Of a stretch of DNA of 23,899 nucleotides, positions 1-5,075 are shown piece after piece (within the stretch, counting starts at the first letter, position 1; every line of letters begins with the position of its first letter). The stretch is taken from positions 1-23,899 of IMG/VR virus record IMGVR_UViG_3300043313_000399. The stretch is one strand, 5' to 3'. Position numbers and translations under genes: made by a program. The notes below the pieces were generated by a model. The model was not told the origin of the DNA, made no database searches, and saw only the letters and a program-made list of their open reading frames with translations. Source of the stretch: a virus.

Positions 1-235
1 AATCGTGCCACTCCTGCTGCTCGTATGGCTGGCCGTCATCGTAGTCGCAGCCGGTGTAATCCCCGTCATCTTTGGCCCGATTGTGGATGACGGTGTTAGT
101 CAGCTCGTCGGCGTAGGCTTGCGCTGCCTCAGCTGTCGGGTAACGGCGCACCCATTCCTGGGTGCTGCTGTCGATCACGTTCCAGAGCGTGTCTGGGCCG
201 TCCGTGTACATCGCGATGTAATAGAGTGGGGTCAT
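1..235 (-). CDS. Small hypothetical phage protein, 3' end cut off by the window edge
   Basis: Leftward reading frame that starts at ATG (235-233) and runs open to the edge, giving the first 78 residues. The start overlaps the stop of the preceding gene (ATGA), and a GGAGA ribosome site lies about 10 nt upstream. The visible protein is acidic and rich in Tyr, Trp and Asp (YYIAMYTDGPDTLWNV near the start, DDGDYTGCDYDDGQPYEQQEW near the edge), with no membrane segment. It is the last visible member of a leftward operon of very short genes. I do not recognise the family. An accessory early protein is the most that context allows. Confidence 0.6.
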   Translation of the reverse strand, partial: MTPLYYIAMYTDGPDTLWNVIDSSTQEWVRRYPTAEAAQAYADELTNTVIHNRAKDDGDYTGCDYDDGQPYEQQEWHD

Positions 236-447
236 TCCGCGTTCTCCAGCATTCCTGTCTTGACAGTGTAGACGCGCGACCAGAGCTGGCCGGTTTCAAC
301 CGCAAACTGGCGGTAGACATCGGCGACCTCCTTCCTGCAATCCTGGTCTTGCGCGCGCAGGCCGTACACGACAGCCGCGGCATTCAGAGCCGTGATAAGC
401 ATTTTCATCTCAGCCGGCGTAAATTCCATGGTGACCTTCGTTGCCAT
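232..447 (-). CDS. Small hypothetical protein of leftward early operon (71 aa)
   Basis: The ATG at 447-445 overlaps the upstream stop by one base (TGATG), with GGAGA about 8 nt upstream. A GTG one codon earlier is also possible. The protein is predicted helical: residues about 8-30 (TPAEMKMLITALNAAAVVYGLRAQ) and 33-55 (CRKEVADVYRQFAVETGQLWSRV) look like two amphipathic helices. It has one Cys and no recognisable motif. Its ribosome-site context (CTGGAGAACG) is the same as that before the next gene, because both upstream genes end in the same LEN-type codons. Function unknown. Operon position suggests an early regulatory or host-takeover role, which is inference only. Confidence 0.6.
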   Translation of the reverse strand: MATKVTMEFTPAEMKMLITALNAAAVVYGLRAQDQDCRKEVADVYRQFAVETGQLWSRVYTVKTGMLENAE

Positions 448-650
448 CACACGTTCTCCAGTTCGCGGGCGAGGTCGGCGATCGCTGCCAACTCGGTGTC
501 GCCGAGGCCCCAGATCAGGCGGCCATCGTCGGCGTCCCAGTCTTCGCAGATGGCAGAGAATTTGGCGCCGGGGCCGGGCATGATGTTGACGACAACGCGG
601 CGGTCGTTATCGGCGAAATAAACGGTGCGGGGGTAAGTGCGTCTATTCAC
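447..650 (-). CDS. Small hypothetical protein of leftward early operon (67 aa), GTG start
   Basis: Starts with GTG at 650-648 inside the end of the preceding mini-gene (GTGA overlap). AAAGGA lies about 11 nt upstream. The N-terminal half looks beta-rich (TVYFADNDRRVVVNIMPG), followed by a short acidic stretch and a C-terminal helix (TELAAIADLARELENV). No membrane segment or signal peptide is seen. The tightly overlapping frames, each with a plausible ribosome site, are the main support that it is real. I do not recognise the family. Confidence 0.6.
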   Translation of the reverse strand: MNRRTYPRTVYFADNDRRVVVNIMPGPGAKFSAICEDWDADDGRLIWGLGDTELAAIADLARELENV

Positions 651-745
651 AGCGGGGGTGTCCTTTCGGAGATGATCAGGGCGTAGATTGAGACGAGCAG
701 CGCCACGGTGATGGCGGCGGCGAGGACGGCGACGAGGTCGGTCAC
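647..745 (-). CDS. 32-residue single-pass membrane miniprotein
   Basis: GTG start at 745-743, directly after the stop of the upstream gene (TGA then GTG). It ends in a TGA that overlaps the next GTG start. The product begins MTDLVAVLAAAITVALLVSI and ends YALIISERTPPL. Residues about 4-26 form one hydrophobic helix with a short polar tail. Its position, filling exactly the space between two genes with 0 and 4 bp junctions, supports a real gene. No family can be assigned at this length. Roles such as an inner-membrane early protein are possible but unproven. Confidence 0.5.
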   Translation of the reverse strand: MTDLVAVLAAAITVALLVSIYALIISERTPPL

Positions 746-919
746 TCAGGCCTCCACGATCGCGAAGCTGTCGCCGGGTTCCAGAACATTGTTCTTGATC
801 ATGTTCATCAGGGCGTTCTTCAGCTTGGTCTGCTGTTCGCGTTCGCTACCGGCCTCAACGGTCACTTTGTCGATCGCCAGATCGAAGCTGTTACGGTGTT
901 CGACGTGAAGTTTGGTCAT
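746..919 (-). CDS. First gene of the leftward early operon, small hypothetical (57 aa)
   Basis: I chose the ATG at 919-917 because an AGGAA site lies about 9 nt upstream. A longer frame would run back through the operator region and into the divergent gene. The protein has a beta-like N-terminus (MTKLHVEHRNSFDLAIDKVTVE), a helix (REQQTKLKNALMNMIKNN) and a short tail (LEPGDSFAIVEA). No known motif is seen. It is the promoter-proximal gene across from the Cro-like regulator, the place where early phage regulators or anti-host proteins often sit. That role is inference. Confidence 0.65.
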   Translation of the reverse strand: MTKLHVEHRNSFDLAIDKVTVEAGSEREQQTKLKNALMNMIKNNVLEPGDSFAIVEA

Positions 920-967
920 CTGCTTGGTTCCTGTCAGGGTTGGTGTTCGTCTGGTGTGATCAGACCA

Positions 968-986
968 TGTCACCATTCCGGTGACA
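968..986. promoter_or_regulatory. Operator-like palindrome O1 (TGTCACC-N5-GGTGACA)
   Basis: Perfect 7-bp inverted repeat with a 5-bp centre (ATTCC), in the 142-bp gap between divergent genes 746-919 and 1062-1274. It has the same half-site and spacer as the palindrome at 1033-1051. It lies about 50 bp upstream of the leftward start, a plausible place to control the leftward promoter. Binding by the adjacent HTH protein is inference from position and symmetry. Confidence 0.7.
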
Positions 987-1030
987 CCGCAATAGCTATC
1001 TTCGCAAACCTGTGGAAAACTTTTCGTTGA

Positions 1031-1053
1031 CCTGTCACCGAATTGGTGGCAGG
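1031..1053. promoter_or_regulatory. Operator-like palindrome O2 (CCTGTCACC-N5-GGTGGCAGG)
   Basis: Second copy of the same dyad: 9-bp arms with one mismatch around GAATT. It ends 8 bp before the start codon of the Cro-like gene and overlaps a TTGACC hexamer (1027-1032) that could be a -35 element. Occupancy would block transcription of the regulator itself, so autoregulation is likely. No convincing -10 box is seen for that hexamer. Confidence 0.7.
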
Positions 1054-1061
1054 CTTTTCGG

Positions 1062-1274
1062 ATGAAACTTGCATCGTATCTCGACATCAACGGCATGACC
1101 GACGCGGAGTTCGCCCGCAAACTCGGCGTCAGCCGCCACACCGTGGGGCGCTACCGCCTCGGAGAGCGGTTTCCGCATCCCGAGGTCTTAACCAGGATCC
1201 ACAAGGCAACAAACGGGCAGGTGACGGCGAATGACTTCGCCAACCTGCCGCAAACCAACACCGCGCGGGCATAA
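1062..1274 (+). CDS. Cro/CI-type helix-turn-helix DNA-binding protein (70 aa)
   Basis: A short XRE-family regulator. Residues 14-34 (DAEFARKLGVSRHTVGRYRLG) match the helix-turn-helix core: helix 2 DAEFARKLG, turn around VS, recognition helix SRHTVGRYRLG. They are followed by the conserved FPHPEVLTRIHKATNGQVTANDF segment typical of small Cro-like proteins that bind DNA as dimers. There is no protease or multimerisation domain, so it resembles Cro rather than a full CI repressor. The ATG follows AGG about 8 nt upstream. It is divergent from the leftward operon, with two palindromes between them that are its likely operators. It is the probable immunity or early-switch regulator. Family call is strong, role is inferred. 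Confidence 0.88.
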   Translation: MKLASYLDINGMTDAEFARKLGVSRHTVGRYRLGERFPHPEVLTRIHKATNGQVTANDFANLPQTNTARA

Positions 1275-1279
1275 GCCCC

Positions 1280-1336
1280 CTAGCCCATCCGCGCGGCTAG
1301 TCCTCCCGGAACCCCGCTATCCCGCTCGGTTCCGGG
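1280..1336 (+). promoter_or_regulatory. Two consecutive hairpins between the Cro-like gene and the next gene
   Basis: In the 91-bp gap after the HTH gene, CTAGCC (1280-1285) pairs with GGCTAG (1295-1300), and CCCGGAACC (1305-1313) pairs perfectly with GGTTCCGGG (1328-1336) across a 14-nt loop. Neither hairpin is followed by a T run, so this is not a canonical intrinsic terminator. It may be an RNA processing, attenuation or rho-linked element. The following gene starts 30 nt downstream. Confidence 0.45.
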
Positions 1337-1365
1337 GGGCACCACTCCAACCAACGAAGGCACCC

Positions 1366-1623
1366 ATGACCAAACACTCTTTCGCAGACGTCGCTGAAAC
1401 CCTGATAGCGGCGCTAATCAAGGCCGCTGATGATAACCTGACCGAGGCGCAGAACCTCAAGCAGTCGGTCATCGTCCTGACCGAGGGCATTACGGAACAG
1501 GTCGCGGAACACACCCGCCTGCTCAATGACATGGACAGCCGGCTGCGCACTTTCGGCGAGAGCGTGCTGACCGCGCACAAGACCTACATCAACGGCCAGG
1601 CCCATGAGAACCCCTCGCCATGA
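1366..1623 (+). CDS. Small helical hypothetical protein (85 aa)
   Basis: ATG at 1366 with GAAGG 5 nt upstream. The stop overlaps the next gene's start (ATGA). The protein is almost entirely helical with heptad-like spacing: residues 5-70, from FADVAETLIAALIKAADDN through EQVAEHTRLLNDMDSRLRTF to ESVLTAHKTYI. It lacks Cys and membrane segments. No family recognised. The four-base overlap indicates translational coupling to the GcrA homologue, so the two may act together. That is inference from arrangement alone. Confidence 0.65.
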   Translation: MTKHSFADVAETLIAALIKAADDNLTEAQNLKQSVIVLTEGITEQVAEHTRLLNDMDSRLRTFGESVLTAHKTYINGQAHENPSP

Positions 1624-2048
1624 GCTTCTCATTGTGGAACGACACACCGGGCCTGACGCAGCGCCTCCAGCAGTTGCTGGAGGCGCCGGAGAACTATCCG
1701 TTCAGCACGATCGCCCCGATGCTGTCGAAAGAGTTCAACATCCGCCTCACCAAGAACGCCTGTATCGGGAAAAGCAGGAGGCTCAAGATGCCGCCACGGG
1801 AAGCACGACCGCCCAAGATCCGGCAATACGTCTACAAGCCGCGGGTCAAGACCAAGCCGCGCGAGCCGGAGCATGCCGGCCTGATTACGATCTACCAGCT
1901 GCGCGACTTTGTCGACTGCAAGTGGCCGATCGGCGAGTTGCCGGACCTCCTGTACTGCGGCCAGCCACAGGAGGAGGGCCAGGTCTACTGCACCAAGCAT
2001 TGTGATCTCGCCTATCATCCGGGGCGGAAGCACTTACAGCCTGCCTAG
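1620..2048 (+). CDS. gcrA: GcrA-family cell cycle regulator homologue
   Basis: In Caulobacter and relatives, GcrA binds RNA polymerase sigma70 holoenzyme and activates promoters carrying methylated GANTC sites (made by CcrM). This 142-aa protein keeps the family layout. Residues about 10-56 form a helical DNA-binding domain ending in TKNACIGKSRRLKM, which matches the family's TRNAVIGKxHRLGL. A basic linker rich in Pro, Lys and Arg spans 57-85. The C-terminal domain (99-134) has DCKWPIG, LYCGQ and VYCTKHCDLAYHP, with Cys100, 113, 124, 128 and His127, 133. It is slightly shorter than typical cellular GcrA, with a longer insertion before the DNA-recognition segment. It overlaps the upstream gene by 4 bp. 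The final codons merge into the pentamer array. Phage GcrA could retarget host transcription or time phage genes to the cell cycle. Confidence 0.85.
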   Translation: MSFSLWNDTPGLTQRLQQLLEAPENYPFSTIAPMLSKEFNIRLTKNACIGKSRRLKMPPREARPPKIRQYVYKPRVKTKPREPEHAGLITIYQLRDFVDCKWPIGELPDLLYCGQPQEEGQVYCTKHCDLAYHPGRKHLQPA

Positions 2049-2761
2049 CCATTCCCGTCCCTGCCATGCCTCGCCCTACCCGGCCACGCCCCGCCGCGCC
2101 AGTCCGTGCCTCGCCTGCCGCGCCAGGCCCAACCGCGCCTCGTCACGCCTCCCCGCGCCTCGCCTGCCAGGCCGTACCGCGCCAAACCAAATCCAGCCTC
2201 GCGCCGCCTGCCCCGCCAGACCGCGCCTCACCCGGCCGCGCCGAACCCGGCCATGCCTGCCATGCCGCGCCAAGCCCGACCCCACCGGGCCGAACCCGGC
2301 CTCACCCGACCATGCCTGCCTTGCCCGGCCAGGCCGCGCCGCGCGCCGCCACACCTAACCACTCCTTGCCTGCCACGCCGTGCCAGACCACGCCTCGCCA
2401 ATCCAGTCAACGCCAAGCCGGTCCCCGCCTGCCGTGCCCCGCCTGTCCTGACCAGTCCGCGCCAGTCTGAGCCATTCCACGCCACGCCTGCCTCGCCACG
2501 CCCGACCCTGCCGGGCCTATCCCTGTGCCGCCAAGCCTGCCGCGCCCAGCCGGACCTCACCGCGCCAAACCGTGCATGTCCATGCCCCGCCTGCCATTCC
2601 AAGCCAGTCCTCCTCATGCCCGGCCTCACCTTGTCTGCCTTACCCCGCCCAGCCTAGCCCCGCCCGACCTCTCCAAGCCACACCTAGCCCAACCTCGCCT
2701 GCCGTGCCGGACCACGTCAGCCCATGACCGGCCCAGCCCGACCTCGCCTTGCCTGCCGTGC
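2049..2761 (-). repeat. Pentamer array 1: about 140 degenerate GG[C/T]NN units, non-coding
   Basis: For some 700 bp, CC dinucleotides (GG on the minus strand) recur every 5 bases. Examples are CC at 2050, 2055, 2060, 2065 and so on to 2115, and again 2221 to 2280. An occasional 4- or 6-base step shifts the register. The two or three intervening bases vary freely, so hardly any long exact repeat exists. The 12-mer GCCTGCCGTGCC nevertheless appears at 2427, 2697 and 2751. The periodicity begins inside the last codons of the GcrA gene (about 2041) and ends exactly at the stop codon of the leftward gene 2762-3262. On the minus strand the array is therefore the 3' untranslated extension of that operon. 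Frames across it stay open on both strands only because the composition lacks stops. I treat it as non-coding. GG every 5 bases fits two-tetrad G-quadruplex potential. Confidence 0.85.
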
Positions 2762-3262
2762 CTACTCTTCGTCCTCGTCATCCCCGCCGACGTCAGCGAG
2801 AAGATCAGCCACACGCTCGAAGTGAGCCTTGTCGGCTCCAACGTGCAACAGACAACTACCATATCGTTTTAGCCAGGACTGCATCGCAGTCGACGCCTCG
2901 CCGCACAGGTAGGCGACGTGTTCTGGATTGCTCGGGTCCATCACGATATAGCCGCCGCCGTCATTTCGGCCGTCCATCGGAGAGACGATCATAGGCGCTT
3001 GCGTCTCGATTACGCGAATAGTCCCGCCTCGACCAACATGCTCGACTTTGAATTTGACGACCAGGTCGCGGGCGAAAATTCTCGCCTGCCATAATCGATA
3101 TTCGTGAGCGGCGGCGTCATCACTCCAGTTAAACCACGCGAAAGCCGGATGAGCCTCGCCTCTGCGTTTGACCTCAGCCAGAAACGCGGCGGGGTCGTAA
3201 GCCCCGCCGTGTCGCTTGGCAAAGTCGGCGATGATTTGTTGTCGCAGACCTTTGTCGAACAT
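2762..3262 (-). CDS. Conserved-looking phage protein of unknown function (166 aa)
   Basis: Second gene of a leftward pair. Its ATG overlaps the upstream stop by one base (TAATG), so the two are translationally coupled. The N-terminal half contains FAKRHGGAYDPAAFLAEVKRRGEAHPAFAWFNWSDDAAAHEYRLWQARIFARDLVVKF, a helical, aromatic-rich segment resembling a class of uncharacterised proteins from alphaproteobacterial phages. The middle is beta-rich, and the C-terminus is acidic (VGGDDEDEE). No catalytic motif or membrane segment. The stop codon is immediately followed, in the sense direction, by pentamer array 1. Family memory is approximate and function unknown. Confidence 0.8.
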   Translation of the reverse strand: MFDKGLRQQIIADFAKRHGGAYDPAAFLAEVKRRGEAHPAFAWFNWSDDAAAHEYRLWQARIFARDLVVKFKVEHVGRGGTIRVIETQAPMIVSPMDGRNDGGGYIVMDPSNPEHVAYLCGEASTAMQSWLKRYGSCLLHVGADKAHFERVADLLADVGGDDEDEE

Positions 3263-4017
3263 TATGCAGCCCTCCGCCGCACTTCACCGTGGAAAAATGC
3301 CATCAGGTCTTCAGTGTCGCGATCGGCATAGACCGGCTGCTTCAGCGCGGCGAGTTGTACCTTGCGACCGTGCTTGGCCACCAGTTCATCCCACGCCTTG
3401 TCTTCCTCGCCCTCACCGAGCACTCTGAAACTTCCAAATGACCCTTTCCCTTTCTCTTGTCGGAAATCTCCCACGCCGATCAGCACACCGGCATTGCACA
3501 GCAGGTTGACAACCGAGGATGCCGACAACTGCGGGATGATGTAGCGTATCTCAAGTTCAGCGCCCCAGATCGGCAGGTAGCAGCGCGTCCTGACGTCTGG
3601 CGTTCGATTGATGTCGGCGGATCTTACGACATCCATCCGCAGCTGCGGCGTGCCGTAGAGTGGCACGAACGAACCCGGCATAAACAGCAGACGTTGCGCC
3701 GAGGTCTTGGTCAGGCCGGGGGTTTCCAGGGCCGCGGTGGACATCGCCGCCTTTACAGCAATCACGTTCAACCCCAGCGCCGTGGGGCCATCAGAGAGAA
3801 TTTCGGCGCTGTCGCGAAATTCCTGCTCCGGCGAGTGCTTGATGTTGGCACGGTCGGCCTTGCCTTTTTTTTGGCCGCCGACCAGCAACTGCTGCTTGGC
3901 TTTTGATGCCATCCGGTTCTGGAACAGCGGCGTAGTTCCGATAATGCGCAACTTAATGCTGGCCTGCCGCAGCGGCTGAATGCTGATCTCGATCTGGTCG
4001 TCTTTCTTGCTAGCCAT
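3262..4017 (-). CDS. Unknown phage protein with RAMP-like glycine-rich loop (251 aa)
   Basis: Lead gene of the leftward pair. ATG at 4017-4015 with AGGAG 6 nt upstream, both lying within a 10-bp inverted repeat. Residues about 20-42 are IKLRIIGTTPLFQNRMASKAKQQ, a beta strand followed by the TPLFQNRM motif. Near residues 178-200 the sequence reads GVLIGVGDFRQEKGKGSFGSFRVL. The pattern GxGxxRxxKGxGxFG resembles the glycine-rich loop that closes ferredoxin-like folds in RAMP/Cas7-type RNA-binding proteins. That likeness is a motif-level impression, not a family assignment. The protein has no membrane segment. With gene 2762-3262 it forms an operon facing away from the replication genes, and its messenger would carry the pentamer array at its 3' end. 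Confidence 0.8.
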   Translation of the reverse strand: MASKKDDQIEISIQPLRQASIKLRIIGTTPLFQNRMASKAKQQLLVGGQKKGKADRANIKHSPEQEFRDSAEILSDGPTALGLNVIAVKAAMSTAALETPGLTKTSAQRLLFMPGSFVPLYGTPQLRMDVVRSADINRTPDVRTRCYLPIWGAELEIRYIIPQLSASSVVNLLCNAGVLIGVGDFRQEKGKGSFGSFRVLGEGEEDKAWDELVAKHGRKVQLAALKQPVYADRDTEDLMAFFHGEVRRRAA

Positions 4018-4047
4018 TGTAATCTCCTGTTGTTATGGATTACAATG
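4015..4047. promoter_or_regulatory. 10-bp perfect inverted repeat over the start codon of the leftward operon
   Basis: CATTGTAATC (4015-4024) and GATTACAATG (4038-4047) are exact inverse complements separated by 13 bp. On the leftward messenger the second arm ends in the start codon itself (GATTACAATG). The AGGAG ribosome site spans the loop and the first base of that arm. In DNA the repeat overlaps the -35 box of the rightward promoter. It can therefore be an operator for the adjacent ribbon-helix-helix protein, an RNA hairpin gating translation, or both. Confidence 0.65.
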
Positions 4048-4057
4048 TGTGCATAAT
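4030..4057 (+). promoter_or_regulatory. Sigma70-type promoter for the rightward RHH-nuclease operon
   Basis: TTGTTA (4030-4035), a 16-bp spacer, then CATAAT (4052-4057), matching TTGACA at 4 of 6 and TATAAT at 5 of 6. This AT-rich stretch stands out in GC-rich surroundings. The 10-bp palindrome ATGCGCGCAT (4056-4065) abuts the -10 box and would overlap the transcription start region. It sits 37 bp before the RHH start codon. Confidence 0.5.
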
Positions 4058-4093
4058 GCGCGCATGGTGTCAACTGCATACAAGAGCATTCAA

Positions 4094-4243
4094 ATGAAAT
4101 CATCTGCGATTTCGGTTCGCGTCAGTGAGGAAGTAAAGCGAGCGATTGAAAAAGCCGCCGCGGCCGATAACAGGTCGGTGGCGTCGCTGGTCGACAAGCT
4201 GGTGCAAGACTTTCTCAGGAAGCACGGGTTGTTGCGCAAATGA
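4094..4243 (+). CDS. Ribbon-helix-helix (Arc/CopG-like) DNA-binding protein, 49 aa
   Basis: ATG at 4094 with AAGAG about 8 nt upstream. An in-frame ATG at 4064 lacks a ribosome site. The whole protein is one RHH unit: strand SAISVRVSEEV (residues 4-14), helix VKRAIEKAAAADN, turn RSVASLV, and a second helix DKLVQDFLRKHG. RHH dimers insert the paired strand into the major groove and usually repress their own promoter. Here a perfect inverted repeat (4015-4047) and a palindrome (4056-4065) lie just upstream. Its stop overlaps the next gene by ATGA. It is the likely autoregulator of this operon and perhaps of the divergent operon. An antitoxin is less likely, since the partner is a VRR-NUC nuclease. 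Confidence 0.78.
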   Translation: MKSSAISVRVSEEVKRAIEKAAAADNRSVASLVDKLVQDFLRKHGLLRK

Positions 4244-4593
4244 AGCGCGGCGACGAGGAACACAAACTGCAGGTGATGGTGATCGAGCTGCTCGAGATCA
4301 TGGGCAGGAAGGGGGCGTTCTACTGCTTCTCGATCCCCAACGCCGGCATCCGCACTTTGCGGATGGGCGCCCGCATGAAGCGCGAGGGGCTGCGTTCCGG
4401 CCTCGCCGATCTCTGCTTCATGCTGCCCGGCGGGCGTGTCGCCTGGCTGGAAATGAAAACCAAAACCGGCCGGCAGTCGGTCGAGCAGAAGAATTTCCAG
4501 CAGATCTGCCTCGCGCTAGGACATCCATACGCCATTGCTCGATCATTCGAGGAGGCAGAGAAAATTCTGAAATTATGGGGAGTATTGAAGTGA
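4240..4593 (+). CDS. VRR-NUC domain nuclease (PD-(D/E)XK superfamily)
   Basis: A 117-aa stand-alone VRR-NUC protein, the usual size for phage versions. N-terminal Glu6/Glu7 in the first helix (DEEHKLQVMVIELL) is followed by FYCFSIPNAGIRT, GARMKREGLRSGLADLCFMLPGGRVAWLEMKTKTGRQSVEQKNFQQICLALGHPYAIARSFEEA. Catalytic Asp57, Glu71 and Lys73 (LADL...LEMKT) and the Q...F..LGH tail are all present. Members cut branched or structured DNA, and phage forms resolve replication or recombination intermediates. It overlaps the RHH gene by 4 bp and the HNH gene by 4 bp. It belongs with the downstream exonuclease and SSB-like protein in a recombination module. Confidence 0.9.
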   Translation: MKRGDEEHKLQVMVIELLEIMGRKGAFYCFSIPNAGIRTLRMGARMKREGLRSGLADLCFMLPGGRVAWLEMKTKTGRQSVEQKNFQQICLALGHPYAIARSFEEAEKILKLWGVLK

Positions 4594-5075
4594 TTGGAGA
4601 AACTTACGGTCGATACATAGTCATTGATAAGGCGCCGCCATCAAAATACATCAAGTATCTATGCCGGTGTTCTTGCGGGACGGAGAAGATCGTTACCAAA
4701 GACAATCTTCAGCGCGGGCACAGCAAAAGTTGTGGCTGTCTGCGCAATGAACTCAACCGCGTTCGTCACATAACCCATGGGATGCGCCGTAAGCCTGTTT
4801 ATAAATCATGGGGTGGCATGATCCAGCGATGCACTAACCCCAAAAACCCGGACTGGGATTATTATGGAGGTCGCGGCGTTTCTGTCTGTGATCGATGGCT
4901 CACTTTTGAAAACTTCCTTGCTGACATGGGCGAGCCTGCCAATGGGCTGACCATTGATAGAATTAATCCTTATGGAAACTACGAACCGGAGAATTGCAGA
5001 TGGGCTACGCGCAGGCAACAACGGGTAAATCAGCGGAAAAATTTGGATACGAAAGGCACTCCCCTTCGTCCTTAA
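4590..5075 (+). CDS. HNH homing-type endonuclease with N-terminal zinc ribbon
   Basis: 161 aa from GTG 4590, which overlaps the upstream stop (GTGA) and has GGGGAG 7 nt upstream. An ATG at 4575 is an alternative. The N-terminus GETYGRYIVID leads into a Cys4 zinc ribbon (Cys25/27/29 and Cys48/50: LCRCSCG...SCGC). A linker HGMRRKPVYKSWGGMIQRC follows, with the YYGGRGVSVCDRW...F..FLADMG block, and then the nuclease core LTIDRINPYGNYEPENCRWAT (residues 120-140). This is a widespread phage intron-less homing endonuclease architecture. Local sequence is visibly richer in A and T than the flanking genes, suggesting recent transfer. Its last 76 bases overlap the beginning of the exonuclease frame, so it appears to have landed at that gene's 5' end. 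Confidence 0.85.
   Translation: MIGETYGRYIVIDKAPPSKYIKYLCRCSCGTEKIVTKDNLQRGHSKSCGCLRNELNRVRHITHGMRRKPVYKSWGGMIQRCTNPKNPDWDYYGGRGVSVCDRWLTFENFLADMGEPANGLTIDRINPYGNYEPENCRWATRRQQRVNQRKNLDTKGTPLRP

Noticed and set aside
2066-2657. Long open frames on both strands across the pentamer array (Pro/Arg/Ala or Gly/Arg-rich products)
   Set aside because: They are open only because the 5-base GC-rich pattern lacks stop codons. All frames give the same type of low-complexity product, and no ribosome site or conserved motif is present.
2049-2761. CRISPR array
   Set aside because: There is no conserved repeat of 20 or more bases with unique spacers. The period is 5 bases, and no cas genes are near.
4146-4574. 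Upstream extension of the HNH frame
   Set aside because: It runs through the RHH and VRR-NUC genes out of frame. The protein looks normal only from 4575 or 4590 on.
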